A stretch of DNA of 64,000 nt, from contig MNCI01026645.1 in assembly GCA_015680685.1 (NCBI GenBank), positions 36,448 to 100,447 of the forward strand, read 5' to 3'. This DNA is from Gnetum montanum. Lineage: Eukaryota > Streptophyta > Gnetopsida > Gnetales > Gnetaceae. Shown here one piece after another: positions 34,055 through 47,739 of this stretch. A model generated the notes under the pieces. The model did no database searches. It was not told where the DNA came from and saw nothing but the letters and a program-made list of their open reading frames with translations. Within the stretch, counting starts at the first letter, position 1. The number at the start of each line of letters is the position of its first letter. Both the position numbers and the translations under genes were made by a program.

Positions 34055-35330
34055 GTTTTTACTATATTGATATTGATATTTTATTACATCCGTGTAGACC
34101 CAAAGGATCTATCAAATAAAAGAACTTGTTGAAAATAGATAAATAGTAATAAATCCTTAATTAATAAATGTGTCCAATATTCATGCAACTTGAACAAGTC
34201 TTTTATATAATTCCCTAGAACTAACACTAGTACCTTGAATAATTCATATAAACAGCAACTTTATATTTATCACTTTTTTCTAAAGAAATCTATTCTTCAA
34301 CATTCCAATAATATATGTTGCTCATCTTCTACAATTTCCACTAAGCATAACTAACATGTTCTATCTTTATGCAAGTTAGTGTTCCATCTTCCTATTTCAA
34401 CTCAATGATGGTGTGATCCCATTCTTACTCTACTAATTAGTATTCTCATGGATATTGGAATTTTTTCATGTAGAAATTCCATTTCATTATGCTTGATACC
34501 TCTAATATTTTGCTAATAAAATGAATGGTTTTTTTTGTATGCATGCATCATTTTGATATCTTTCTAACAAGTTTCCAAGCTTGTCCTAAATTTATTATTT
34601 CATCAATACTATCAATGCCCCATTTTTGTAGCCATAATTATCCTTCATGAAACCACCCTTGATATTGAGATTTTTAAATAATCTTTTTTGAGATCTTCTT
34701 ACTACTTTTATGTCTTAAGTATAATGTAAAAAACTACCACATTACTTCATCTTCCAATAGCAATAAATTAGCTTCTAATAAAAGTATTGCATATAGGACT
34801 TAAGACTTGAGACATTATCCAATAACAATTATTGTTTAAAGTTTTTCAAAATTCTTCCATGATTCTTGAAAAACTTGAGCCCCACCTCACACATTTGTAA
34901 AGCACTATAGTTCGAACAATTATTTGAATAAGACATTTTTGAATTGTTCAAGTCTAAATATTATGATTACTACCTTTTTTCTTCATTGTAGAAAAAGACT
35001 TCAATCTATTTGCAACTTGTTGTGATATACAATGCTTCTACTTACAAGTTTGAGAACATTCTACCTTTAGATATATATAAGTATCTACAATCTTAAGTCT
35101 TTTATTACTTAGCCAAAAAGTGTAATCTCTCTCATTATTTCCATAAATTAGTACTTTTAACCATTTTTCTAAATTTTTTATTACTACTACATCAACTGCA
35201 AAGATTAAAAGTCATATCCATGGTTGTTCCGCTTTAATAGCATGGTGTGCAGGAACCTCTTTAATCCACTCTTTTAGTCCATCAATGAAAATGCCAAACA
35301 AAGTTGGTGAAAGAGGACAACTTTGCTCTA
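34003..35330 (-). mobile_element. LINE (L1-type) RT, palm and C-terminal part, block B
   Basis: Copy of 2698-3995. The PLSPTLFGIFIDGL motif is open in the 67-codon minus frame at 35212-35415, which reads through into the solo LTR. The catalytic region is at about 35160-35220, and the SWKNF-type tail (here partly changed) near 34800-34870. Confidence 0.8.
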
Positions 35331-36478
35331 TGAGAATTGTTGAACTTAAAAATGAGGCGAGAGGGGAAGGATGAATAAGTTCCAAAAAATAAAAAATTTC
35401 TTTCAAATAAAGCACACACCAAAATTAATGTGGTTCCCCAACTTGGGTATTCCACACTCGAAGAATAGTATGCAAGAACACCTCCAAACTTTGTTGCTCT
35501 TAAATGTGGTTTGAAGGGTACCACATCTCTTATACAAGCTCTAAGCTCCAAAATATAGTGATTCAACACTATGAATGCACTCAACCCTACAAGGTCTTGA
35601 CAAGCTTAGAATGTGGTTTCCATGATCCCAAAACTCTTACAACTTGAGCTCTGCTTTGGAGTGTTGTCACGTTACACCAACACTTAATCCCCTAGGATCC
35701 TGACAAGCTTAAGCAAGATGCCTTCTCGTAATAAGCACATCAACCCTGTAGGGAAACAACAGAGAACAATAATGACAAGGAAAGAATGCAAATAAGTTTG
35801 CTGATCCTTGCACATTAAGGTACAACTGACTTTGACTAATTCCAATAGACAAAAGATTATACAATGAGGAACAACAATGATTACAATGATTGCTTGATGA
35901 ATACAATGAAAATACATAATGCTTGCTCTTTTTCCAATGAGAATGAAGTCTTCTTATAGCCAATATGTTTTCAAAATCACATCAGAATCCATGCAAAAAC
36001 TAGTTATAGTCACTAGAGACGTCTTCTTTGAGACAAAGACGTCTTTCTATAATGGACCTTCATTTTGGAAAGATGTTTTCTTCAAGATTGAGACATCTTT
36101 CTACACTAGACCTTCATTCTACAAAGATGTCTTCTTCTCATGATACATGTATTTCTTTGTAGAAAGACATCTATTATTTTCCATAGACATCTTATCCTAT
36201 TCTACCTTCAATTTTTCCAAGATATCTTCTTTTCCTTGGAGACGTCTTCACTTGATGGTAGACGTTTGCTATTTCTACAAGACGTATTCTCTGGAAATAA
36301 TTCTTTAATGCTAAGGTTTCCTTCTAAGCTTTTAAGCCTTTTTAACTTTTCGATGTTCTTGAACTTCCACGTGCCTTCTTGTCTTAATCCAAGTCCTACA
36401 AAAACAACAACCACACAAACACACAAACATCCTTATGCTCCATTTTTGTTAACGTTTTGACATACCAAAAGGTTAACA
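35331..36478 (-). mobile_element. Solo LTR inserted in LINE RT (copy B)
   Basis: 1,148 bp. Target duplications ctcta at 35326-35330 and 36479-36483, the same site as in block A, so the insertion predates the duplication. Minus-strand ends are TGTTAACC and TCTCA. Confidence 0.8.
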
Positions 36479-36483
36479 CTCTA

Positions 36484-37633
36484 CTCCTAAATTATTGTAA
36501 AACAAACAAGATTATGTAGTTTCATCTTTGAATTTAAAAATTATTTTTCTATATAGGTTTTAGGTGGCATTGAGTAAACTAAAATCAACTTTAAGTTTGA
36601 AAAGCCTGCTCCATAAATTTTTTTCACAATAGAGTCAAATGCTTTAGTAAAATCCACAAAAAAAAAATAAATTTTTTACCTTATTTTGCCTTTACTTGTT
36701 CAATTTAATATCTAAGAGTAACCAAATGATCTTACTAGATCATATTTTGTTTTGAATTCTTATGTAACAAGATATAACTTATTCCTTCTACTCACAATCC
36801 CAAATTTTTCTTCATAATTATACCTAAAAATTTTACAAATAAGATACTAATCATGATTAATTTATTATTATTTAAATAATTTCTCTCGTTGTTTAAAAAG
36901 CATAATATCTCTACTAATCATCCACTATCTAGTCTAACCATTCTGAAGTCCTTCATTAAACATTTTCTAAATCTCTCTCTAAACTACGTCTCCTCTATAT
37001 TTTAATTTATCTACATACAATATTTGTCAATCTACAACTTTTCAAAAGCTAAATTCTTAATTTCCTCTATTACTTCATCATACATAAGTTGTAAAATAGT
37101 TGGGAGCATGCAACTTATTATGGTATTTTCCTCATCATAAAATAATTTTTTGTAGAACCCTTTTATCTTTGCAAATAGAATATCATTCCTTGAAGAAACT
37201 TTATTTCTAGAAAGTTTTCAAAAATTTCATGAATATTGCTTTATGATTTTTATTATATTATTTTTATGCTTTTTTATAAATTTATTTATTTTTCTTTAAA
37301 AATAATTTCGTATAGTCCTTTTTCAAATCTTTTTTATTACAGGAATTTTTAAGAGCTAACGTTGCTTGAAGATATTCTTCATCAAATCACTTCTTACCCG
37401 TAAACTTCTATTGCATAGTAATATTTTTTATAGCCTTTATAAATATGTCTTAAAACCAATATTTAGACTTTTTTTATTCTTAACAAATTTTGCACCTCTT
37501 ACTAGAAAGATACTATATTTGCAACTATAATACGTGTTCTTATTCTTTAGCATTTCTTATAATTAAAATGCATTTATTTTATGGAAAATTATAGAAAATG
37601 ATATGGAAATTGTATTAATTTACCATGAACTTG
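36484..37633 (-). mobile_element. LINE RT, fingers part, block B
   Basis: Copy of 5137-6279, with the FTKAFDS-type motif near 36630-36665. It ends with the target duplication acttg (37629-37633) of the LTR element. Confidence 0.75.
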
Positions 37634-38185
37634 TGTGACATCTTGTCCCTGGATATCATGGAAAACATCAAATATACAATATATTAGACATTATGCATAC
37701 AAAGAAAATACACCAAATGTAAAATGTATGTGTTATTCGACATTATGCATAAAGGAAATAATAGAAAAAGAATGCAAAAAAAGAAATAAAAGGATGCTTT
37801 ATTGATATCGAAAAGTGTATCTAAATCATGCTGTAAGAGTGTTCCTTGGGGTTTTCTTCCTTTGGCATCTATCCCTTAGAGGCAATCTAGCATTGCCACC
37901 ACAGTTAGGACTATAACCCAGCTAGAAGAGGTGGCCAATCCACTTCTTATCCTACTTCACCTAGCTTCTCATCACTTGCCTATACTCTCTTTGCCACTCC
38001 ATGCCAGCATGACCTCTAATCCTGAGTATCAATGCCTTAGGTCAAAACCCCAAAGGTTAGCTTAAGAGACACGTCCATTATTACAACATGCCCTTTCAGG
38101 TCTTGTAAAGATAACAATAACACTTGTTATGAAGAGACACCATTTTTATTAGGCAGAAACATCATTTGGGAATGGGGATGTGACA
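37634..38185 (-). repeat. LTR (3' LTR of CCR4-bearing element, copy B)
   Basis: 552 bp, from tgtgacatc to gatgtgaca on the plus strand. Confidence 0.85.
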
Positions 38186-38384
38186 ATCTACCCTCCTTAG
38201 GATTCATTCATCCTCGAGCAAGTCCACATTCTCTATCTTTTTCCAGCTTCAATGCTTCCTTTCATGATTTTGTGCTCCAATAATTTGATTTCTCCTTTGA
38301 CCTTGAAGTTGTTTCTTGCTTATTTTTTAAACAAAATATATCTGAGAAAAATATATGAAAAATTAAATATTACTTTCTTGATAC

Positions 38385-38385
38385 N
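38385..38385. other. Single N marking a join with missing sequence
   Basis: Copy A has about 270 bp (7036-7305) between the words that directly flank this N. The flanks otherwise continue collinearly. Confidence 0.85.
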
Positions 38386-38386
38386 G

Positions 38387-39400
38387 ATTCCACCATAAGT
38401 GGTATGTGATCAGATGGTGTTGTTCTAGATGACATGGCTTAATCTTGGTTCTTTCCAAGTTCTTCTTTAGAAATCAACTCTAGTAACTTGGTAACTTGAA
38501 AGAATCAGGGATTGTACGAAATATAATCCAAAGTCTTAATGAGGAATGTTTCTAACCCATCTTCATTATCATAGCAGAGTAATTCATAAATTGTGATTCT
38601 TGATTAGTGCTATCCATCAACATCATCTGTTCTGAAATTCTAGAATCTAATATATCTACTAAAGGTTGAAAATAAGTAGAATATGCACTAGCCAATGGAA
38701 TTGCATGCTAAATTGATGAAACATCTTCTTCAAGTGAAGTTCATCTTTCAAAGATTTCTTTACAGATCCATATTTAAAGAATTGATAAATGCTACTTCCA
38801 ACTTTTGCATTAAAGTATCCACCAAAATAAATAGAACTGGATTAGTATAACTTAGTAATAACTTATTCTTCAAACTTTTTTCTATTTTCTTAATTAAATA
38901 TGCTCCTGACATAGTCTAACATTGAAACATGTTGGTTTGGAAATCAAATGTATGTTAACCACACATACACATCTTCTTGATAGATGAACTTTTAGAATCA
39001 CTGTTAGGACTATGTGATTTTTCCAAACTCTTAACTGTTCCCTCTTGTCCATCTCTTGAAGTTCTTTATAAAAGATCGCACAACCATCCATGTTGTTATT
39101 TTTGTAATATGCTAATTTGTATGGCTCAATAAAAGAACTTCCATAAGAATCTTTTTGCTTGTAAATACCTATGTATCCCATCTTTTCCAAGTCTAGTTGT
39201 AATTGGCATGGAAATTCCTATGGCAAAACTTCTTGTAAGCACAAGACATTAGCATCCAAATCTTGTAATTCTATTAAAATGTGTGGATATCAATATTTGT
39301 GCCAATCCAAAGCCCATGATGGACATAGCGGATATTGTTTCTCACTCACTAGGGATCTTGCAAGCATGTTGTATGTTGCAATTTTCATTCTCATTCTTGG
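38387..39400 (-). pseudogene. CCR4-type deadenylase / EEP-fold nuclease pseudogene, copy B
   Basis: Second copy of the gene remnant at 7306-8400. An open 98-codon minus frame (38894-39190) shows GYIGIYKQKD, the family-typical NMDGCAIFYKELQEMDKR, VCVVNIHL and NVRLCQ. The upstream ATYN block is near 39370-39395, and the terminal S-D-H-type segment is near 38395-38420, directly next to the single N. The copies decayed separately: this one keeps the DGCAIFY region open where copy A is frameshifted, while copy A keeps the CGDFNAK region open. The C-terminal flank is cut by the assembly join. Confidence 0.8.
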
Positions 39401-40200
39401 ATTTTTTTTTTGAATAATTTCTCTTCATGAGTATCATACTCCTTATCAAAATTAGATTTTGAGTCTCCATGTTTTTTTTCCCTATGCTTTAATTGTAGGA
39501 TGGATTAATGTATCCTTTTCTTGATGGTTGAAGATTATTTTGTTTCTTCAACTAATTCTCCAACTAACACATCAACGAGCTTTAACTAACACATCAACTT
39601 ATTCATTAACTAATAATCAACTAATACTAATATAGTAAATGATTCTCCAATTAATTTAATAACATTACCTAATTTTATAATTTCATTATCTAATTTTAGT
39701 AATATTTAAAGACATCATATAATTTTAGCAATATGTAATTATATTATCTAATTCTAAATGGCCTTTCTACCTCCCTTAAGAACATTGACTCTGGCAGTGT
39801 AACTAATGACATTCCATGGTGATCTTAAGACTATTTGTAAGGGTTATGTAATAAATCTCAAAGTCCAAAAGGTTAAATTTATGATATCATTGAATTATGG
39901 AGTGACAAGATGATAAATCTAACCTCACCATTGAGTTTATAAGGGTGAAGAATGTTGGAAATGACTATTCATATCTTGAAAAAGAACATCATATGCTCAA
40001 GTTATGTGAAAATTAAAATTTTGAGGATCTTGAGGTGCTATATCAGACAAGGAGTAAAAACTAATCTTTAGGGTTCCTTGGAATGGATTTAACTTCATCA
40101 TTATGTCCAGAAGGTTGAAAACTATAGGAAACAACTATTTTTTTTGGTGAAAACGGCTTTTGAAATGAAAATCTATGGTTTCTAGAGTTTAGGACCTTTG

Positions 40201-40331
40201 GCACAAAAAACAAGACTTCCCAAGAGGTCACCCATCCCAATTCTACTCGATGGAAAGTGTGCTTAATTGTGGAATTTTTGTCTCTATTGCTACCAGTACA
40301 CCAAATTCTAATTTTGGAAATCATTTTTGCA
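40201..40331 (-). pseudogene. 5S-rRNA-like unit inside the LTR element, copy B
   Basis: Better preserved than copy A. On the minus strand it runs from GTGCAAAAATGATT through CCACAATTAAGCACACTT and GAGTAGAATTGGGATGGG to TGACCTCTTGGGAAGTC and GTGC, a length of about 131 bp against about 120 for 5S rRNA. The block equivalent to the 5S internal control region (GGATGGGTGACC) is intact. It is probably not a working rRNA gene because the 5' half is too changed. Confidence 0.75.
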
Positions 40332-40449
40332 CATATTTTTTATAAATTAACTCTTTCATAATGGAAATTTAATTTTTTCATTAATTGATAGAAACTTCAA
40401 TTTTTCTATCAATTGATGAGCAATTCAAAATTTTCGATTAGGTAACAAA

Positions 40450-41530
40450 ATTTTTTCTAGTTTGTGTCAATGGCAACAATGGCCACAGTGGTGCATCGAT
40501 GGTGGCCTAGGTGGCTACTGGGCAACATCAAGAGCAGGTCGATTGCTAGGATGGAAAATGACAACATGTGCAAGAGAGCTACCCTTGAGGGTGGGCAGCC
40601 ATGGGGGAGGAGCACTTGCACTAGTAGGGGCAACAAGGGTGGTGAAAGTAGTGTTGGCGATGGACATGTAGAGTAAAGTAGTGGGTGGGAGAGTGTAGAG
40701 TGACGATGCAAAAGGTAGTTGCAGGGCTGTCCGACCCTTTCATGGGCATGCATTACACTTCTTAGGGGTTTTGCAACCCTCCTCACAACCTAAGAAACCT
40801 ATCTTAGGGCTTGCATGGCCCTCTTATGGCCTTGTGCGATTTGTCTTAAGGCCTTTGTGGCTCCTTGACTAGGCCTACACAACTTCTACTTGTTCGGTGG
40901 TGTTTGAAGTGGTAGTTTCTAGTGATTGTTGAAGAGGTAGTTTGTGGTAGCATGGGAGGAAATTTATGGTGGCACGAGAGGCGATTTGTGATGGCACAGG
41001 AGGTGGTTTCTGGTAGCACATGAGGTGGTTCATGGTAGTGTAGGAGGTAGTTTGTGGTGGCATGGGAGGAAATTTATGGTAGCGTGAGAGGTGGTTCGTC
41101 GTAGCATGGGAGGTAGTTTATGGAATCACAAGAGGTAGTTTGTAGCAGTGTGGGAGGTAGTCTATGGTAACATAGGAGGTATTTTATGGAAACCCTGATA
41201 GGCAAATGCAATAACGGTTTCTACAAATAGTAGTGTAGGTTTTTATTGTAGCCAATAGAGCAAGATCCAAGGCACAATAGAGGTAGTGCTCTAAGGTGGC
41301 AGTTGCAAGGGCATGTGTGGTAGAGGTCATGAGGTGGAGAGTGCAACAACATTTGTGTGGTAGTGATAGCATTAGTTTAGGCAACAATGACATGTCTGGT
41401 AGTGGTAGGGTAGAGCATTATGATAGCCAGCATGCTGTGGTGGCCCTGTTTAGCTAGTGCATCTTGCAAGGTTAGCATAGCCCTTGCAGGTCCTATGCAG
41501 CCTATAGGGCCTATGTGGCTCTTACTAGGT
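40450..41530. repeat. GC-rich region with 22-bp minisatellite, copy B
   Basis: Counterpart of 9400-10540. The degenerate units 'gtttgtggtrgcatgggagg' repeat at about 40905-41200. Confidence 0.75.
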
Positions 41531-42217
41531 TTGTGTGATGCAATTTGCAAATTTTATTTTATTTAAATTTTTTTCAATTTTTTATTATTTATTTATTTAT
41601 TTAAATAATTTAAATTTTATTATGTTTTCTTTTATCTTTTAAAACTAAAAGTAAGTTGAGGCACGGGGTTAAACCCATGACCTCTTGGTCATTTTGGGTG
41701 TGGGATTGAACCTATGACCTTCCACTCAATAAATATTTTAGAGAAATTTTTTTTCAAATAATAAATTATTTATTATTATTATTATTATTATTTTATTCCA
41801 CCTTGCCTTGATGGTTGACGTGATGGTTAGCCCAATGACAAGGTAGGGATTCGGTATGGGTAAACGACAATTCTAAGTTGATTTCTAACCCTAAAATTTT
41901 GAGATATTTTTTGTTCAAATAATAAAATAGTAAATTAATAAATTAATATTATTTTAATGCATGTATAACAAGAATATTTAAACCTTAATATCTCTAAAAT
42001 TGTAAGTCTAATCAAGATGAAATTTGTACTGTTGGAATTGTCTCGACAAGTACTATGTGTTGGACATAGTCTTTGGTTGAAAAATAAATTTAAATTTTAG
42101 GAATTAAAAGACCAATAATAGCCTATTTTTTTGAACTAACATTTCTAGGGTGAAATATGATAACTTGAGGTCTTCTAGATTACTTGGATAGTGAATTTCA
42201 ACAAAACAAGATCAATT
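41531..42217. other. AT-rich interior of LTR element, copy B
   Basis: Counterpart of 10541-11270, with ATT/TTTA simple repeats and B-box-like words near 41660-41720. No gene. Confidence 0.5.
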
Positions 42218-42600
42218 NAAACCATGGGCTAACTACAACATGAACTTGATAATGAATCTTGAAGCCACAACATAGGGAAGGCCATTGATCATCACTGAAT
42301 GCACCATATATCTATGATGTAAGCTAGAAGATGTTGTTCCATTGATTTCATGAACAATGGATCAAATATCTACAAAAAGACATAAATCCCACCAACAAAA
42401 TTCTTTCATGAATATCATTAATTGACAAAGATCTTATCAAACCTCATCAAAATTCATCAATTACAAGAGATGTTGGTAAGATAATGATACACCAGTCCAG
42501 GTAACTCTTACCCATACTATAATTATTAATTGATTAGGGTAATTGTTAAATTTTTCTTAAGAAATTTGGTAACCATGACCTGAATTGATCTTGTTTTGTN
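42218..42600. other. Inverted segment bounded by single Ns
   Basis: 42219-42599 is the reverse complement of the sequence expected here from block A (about 11257-11658). The word 'caaaacaagatcaatt' occurs forward just left of the N at 42218 and in reverse just left of the N at 42600. Single Ns exactly at both borders point to a contig placed in the wrong orientation; a real inversion is less likely. Confidence 0.8.
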
Positions 42601-42903
42601 AAATCCAACACTACCACCATGGCTAGGCCTATAACTTGGCTAGAAGGGTTAGCGAGTTCACTTCCTATCCTACTTCATCCAGCTTCCCATGACTTCCCTG
42701 TATTGGATTTGCCACTCCATGTTAGCATGACCTCTAACCTCGAGTATAAATGCCTTAGGTCAAAACCCCAAAAGTAACCTTAAGAAACACGTCCATTATT
42801 ACAACATGCCATTTTGGGTCTTGTTAAGATAACAATAACACTTGTTATGAAGAGACACCATTTTCATTAGGTAGTAGCATCATTTGGGAATGAAGATGTG
42901 ACA
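42601..42903 (-). repeat. Partial LTR (5' LTR of CCR4-bearing element, copy B)
   Basis: Corresponds to 11941-12243 of copy A. The other half of this LTR is absent at the single-N join. Confidence 0.8.
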
Positions 42904-42908
42904 ACTTG

Positions 42909-44811
42909 AAAGTCAATGGTTCCTAGTGCATTTTGAGATGTGGTTAGTAGTAAATGAATACATGAACATCTTTCTTTTTGTTCAACATAAACTCCAACTT
43001 GATGGAAATTTTTGAGTTTAAATTAAAATGATAAGATCAAGGCCTTATTCCTATTCTAATATGTGCTTTATTGTTTGATTTGTTTTAATATCCTCTCATG
43101 TTCTATCCCCTCCAGTTCTACTTTGACCATAATCTTACATATTTTTCCATCCTTGATTATTCTACCACTCTAAAATATCAATTTACTTAGATCTATTCCT
43201 TGCATTAAATTCATTACATCTATAAACTTTACCTTTTAATTTAAATTTCACTATACCTCATCCTAAATATAGAAAGGGTTATTATTTTAATAAACCTTGC
43301 TTTGCATACTATGTTGCATCCTCTGATGAAAGTAATAAAAAGCAAGGAATATAGAGCATTTTTTCTTAATAGCATTTAACCAAATATATTATTTATGCTC
43401 ATCAATCTTGTCCACCTTAATCAACTTTTGAAGCTTTCTGAAAATACAAGTTAATCCTCATGATGGCCTTCTCCATTTATGAGATCTAACACTTACTACC
43501 ATTATTCTACTAAATCTAGGAAGATCAAAATTTTGAGAATCTTGTTCTTTCCAAGTTTTGACTCCTCCAAAAATATTAATTTTTTTAGAAAATAAATATT
43601 ATATAGTGTTCAATTTAGTGGCAACACCACCATCTATATTCATAAATCCATAGTGCAAAGTGTTTAGGCATTTTTTAAAAATCTCCTATCTTTAATTTTT
43701 TTAATATACTTGACATTTAGAATAGCTATTTTACTTTCTACTCTTGATGCTTTTAATTTTTTCCATTCTTATGTATTCTTTGCAAGCTCTTTTTTTGTGA
43801 GATCTTTATTTATCTAATTTTTTCCTTTGTTCAAGCTACTATGATAACATGATGTGGTTTATCACCTTTGAATCTTGTGCAATAAATATCCAAGATTGTA
43901 TCAAATAAGATGTACAGGTGCATCATTTTTTTTATAATGTCATGACAACATTTTTCAAATTATCTTTTTCCTTTGGACTTTCTCGAATTCTAGTAAATCA
44001 GATATTTTTATTTCTTTTTGTTTTTTCTTCTTGTTCCTTCACTAAATCAAACAAAGCTACAACACGTTTAGGTATTGCTTCAACAATGGTTTCTTACTTT
44101 ATAATTATATCATATATAGTTTCTTGATTTTAATTTAGATTTTCAAGTTTTACTATTAATTTTTTCTTTGTAATTTATTCTATTATCATTTGTTGTTATG
44201 TCATCATAGATTCTAGTTGATCATAGATTACCTCTTACTTTGCAACTATAATGTTCATGGTATGAACAGGATTTTCAAAGTTATTATTATGTTGATCCAT
44301 CACTACAATTTGTTCTTTGATTAGCATCTTCTATTTTTAAAATGTTTCCTTCTATTCTTGCATCCATCTAAACACCATTTGTTGATTCTGAATAATTGTT
44401 TACTACCTATCTTTAAGAGCATTTTTCCTTTCAACTAAGACTTTTGGTTTAGTGAAAATCTCCTACAATTTAAACTAAATAACTAATGCCTTATCTAATC
44501 CTTTGTACAGTCTCAAAAAACCCTTTGTATAATCCTAGATCCTCTCCATAGTCTTAAAAAACCCTCTACAAAGCCTTAGATAGTAAGTTTGTAAGAACTT
44601 TAATGATTTTATTCTACCTTCTTATATTTTTCTTTTACCTCTATAAGTAATTTTGCATATTGAAACATTCTAGTTAGAAAATAGATTTTTGAAATTTTGA
44701 CAAAGATGATGATATCAAAATAAAATTAAACTCATATGACCTAAAGTAAGTATGAAAATACACTAAACATAAGATACTAATGTTAAACTAAAAACATATT
44801 ATGAAGATTAC
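42909..44811 (-). mobile_element. LINE 5' part: endonuclease remnant and coiled-coil frame, block B
   Basis: Copy of 12249-14390, without the assembly gap. The endonuclease motif reads YRCNEFNAR (about 43205-43235). The coiled-coil frame at about 43960-44480 is longer than in A and includes LVERKNALKDR, QIVVMDQHNNNFENPVHT and ALFDLVKEQEEKTKRNK, with many stops. It may be a LINE ORF1, but I see no RNA-binding motif to confirm this. Confidence 0.6.
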
Positions 44812-47142
44812 CAAAAGGGAAGCTTTTTGTATTTGAATTAAAAGTTGAACTATATAACTTTAAAGAAATGGGGTAACTAAAATTCAAAACATAACTATAA
44901 ATTAAGAAAACTCAAACTGGAAAATTATAAATTCACATTACCAGCTTCCACACATGTGTGGAATAACATGACTAAGTAAAATTGAAATACTTAGGAATTG
45001 AAATTAGTCCAAGAGTGAAATAAAAGAAGAAGGATTGAATGAAATGCCAATCTCTAGTTTTGTGAAAAAATGAAGGTTTAGAAGCTTTGGAAAGTCCTAA
45101 CTCTCCACATATGCTTCCTTGAACTCACTATCTTTCCTTGGTGCTAAACCATTCTACACCCCCCACCCCCGCAAAAGCTCCTCCTCCTCAAATATTCCTC
45201 TCTTTCTTCTTTTGTTGTTGGGATCCTCAAAGATCTTTGTATCCCTTGCCCATTTAGCTTCCTTCATTCTAAATTATTTGTACATGTAAGACCACATTAT
45301 ATCAAAAGAAAACATTAAGGTTAATTTAGAAGAAGAGTAGGAGGGGAAGGGTTGGTAATATTAAGAGTTTAGTTATCATTACATAACTGAAGATAATATT
45401 CTAAAACTACCCAAAAAAAAGAATTGAAACATTTGTCATACATGAACATTTTTTTAAATTTAGACTAATCAAAATTTATTCATATTAAGGAAGGAAATAG
45501 CTATATGTCATCATATTAATGTCATTTTGCATAGTCATAAAGATGTGAGGTGTAATAGCACCCTAGTAAGATGCAGGTCAATCTCAAAAACATTGTACAC
45601 ATCCAATGTATCCTTTGTGTTGAATGTCTTTTAGGAGGCTTAGGTTAATGAAAAATGTGCTAGCTGTCCATTCACCAACACCTTCATCATAGCTTATCCT
45701 AGACTTTCAAATTCTTCACCACCATGACTTCACTAGCACTGATGAGCTTTGATGACAATGAAAACAAGGAGTCTTAGCAAATTACTAGAACAAATTCCAA
45801 GGTACCAATATAGATAGTGAGACTAACCAATAAGATTTTGATGGTAAGTAGATAAAGTGTAGAATGATTTATCACATCGATTGTGATGACACTTTGAAGT
45901 GTGGCCCTACTAATGGTGCCATTTGAGGTGTGGATTCTATCATAGATGACAATTTCTTAAGAAGGAAGGTTTTCATTCACTACAATGTAGAGATTGCACT
46001 CATAATATTTTCCAACAATTACTATCTCTTTTAATTCAAAAGTGCATTCATGAATGCAACCCTAGCTCACTATCTCAAACTCTATGAATAAACTCAAGAA
46101 TCAACAACAAACCACAATCATGAAAATGAAGATAAGAAAATAAAAAATTCCAACCACAATCATGAAAATGAAGATAAAAAAATGAAAAATGCCAATCCAA
46201 ATTAAAGTAAGTGTTTGCAGAAAGAAATAGATGTAAGCTTTAGTAGAACACAAGTGATCAACTAGGGTTCAAGAAGCCTACACTTGTAAATAGAATAGTT
46301 GTTGAAATCTATGAAATATAGGATGGGAGAGGAGATTGAGGATATGAAATTGGATAATCCCACATAGCCGAATGAGTTGTGGAGGTAGATATGCATAGAA
46401 TCAAGATGAATAAAGAGAGTAAGAGAATTAGCAAAATTGAGGAGGTTAGGATTTGTAAAGAAAGAGACCTTAGAGAGTAGACTTGTGAGCTTTTCTTATA
46501 GTTTGCTTTATTTAGAAGCATGACTATGTAATTCATGATGCTAAGGGTTATGAATGATTTGGATTTATAGAAGTGTTTTTCTCATGTTTTTCTACTCTAC
46601 TTGCATCTATTTGATGTTACTACTGTAGCTACATCTAATCTCACAAACAAGAGTCTTTTTGCCATCTTGCCAACCACAAAATCAAGACTTTTTTAATCAT
46701 CTTTTCATAAATCCAATAGAAGTCAAATCTTTATTACTAACCATGTAGCCATAATACTCTTATTTTTTACTACTACCCAACCTCTACCTTGTATGAATTT
46801 ACTAGTTAATAATATTCAACACACTATCTAAACTAAGTCCCTAACAATATCACAAATAATGAGTGGTGGGTATCCACTATGTCCAACCATACGAATCACT
46901 AGCATTCACTAACAATTTGGTTGAATTCTATAGACTTAGTTACCTAATTTGCTAATATTTCTAAATAGTAAATTGTGTTGTTGCAAGTTGTTGTCTTCTC
47001 AATCCATACTTATGTCTAACACTGTAAATAGTTAAATATGGTTAATGCCTAAAATGTTTATTTTTATAATTTTTTATTATATTTTTCACCTAATTATTTG
47101 ATAATGAAATGGATATTTAATGATTAAATTGATTAACTAATT
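44812..47142. other. Unassigned stretch of block B with empty copia site
   Basis: Collinear with 14391-14827 and 19443-21464. The copia target atgcc (45044-45048) is uninterrupted here. No gene recognised. Confidence 0.6.
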
Positions 47143-47692
47143 TCCTAACTAACAATCCTAACATAGAGTATCCATTCCCATTTTCTACACACATCTTGAA
47201 CTTATATTAACACTGTTGGGTTACCAAATGTACACTACTGGAAGTACCAAGTATCCACTACTAGGATTACCAAGAATTAATACATTATGCTCAAAGTGAT
47301 CATATTCACATGTTTATGATTAATTTCATTAATTACTTAAGAATATAAATGTAAATTACATGTAAAGTAAAGTATAGAAAAATAATAGTAAACTAGTATA
47401 ACTACTACAATGGATGTAGGAAATCTTGATTTTATTACTAATCATGCTAATCATGTCATACAATCTTACAAATCCACACTACACATACTTAGAGAAAAGA
47501 ATATTCTAACTCTTGAATGAAGAAACTATAAGAGTTTAGCTAAGACTAAGATTGAAAGATGTCATAAATGTGAAGGGTATGCACATTTATATATGCAATG
47601 ACTGCATCAACGTTGACATACCTACATCAATGCATCCTAGCATGTGTCGATGAGTCTATGTCAATGTAGCCTATATTATTGATTGTTCATCA
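47143..47692 (-). repeat. Gypsy 3' LTR, block B
   Basis: About 550 bp. It lacks about 30 bp present in the other two LTR copies. The right edge is sharp (…gttcatca) and the left edge approximate. Confidence 0.8.
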
Positions 47693-47739
47693 TACCTCCA
47701 TGACTGACTAAAAACTTGTCCTCAAGTGAACAAAATTGA

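Larger units (their letters stand above)
37634..42903 (-). mobile_element. Non-autonomous LTR retroelement with captured CCR4-like gene, copy B
   Basis: Copy of 6280-12243. Target duplications acttg are exact (37629-37633 and 42904-42908). The left LTR (37634-38185) is complete. The right LTR is only partly represented (42601-42903) because of a single-N join. The polypurine tract CTAAGGAGGGTAGAT precedes the left LTR on the minus strand. The interior has the CCR4-like pseudogene, 5S-like unit and minisatellite in the same order as in copy A. It is shorter than copy A because about 270 bp are missing at 38385 and about 300 bp near 42600. Confidence 0.82.
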
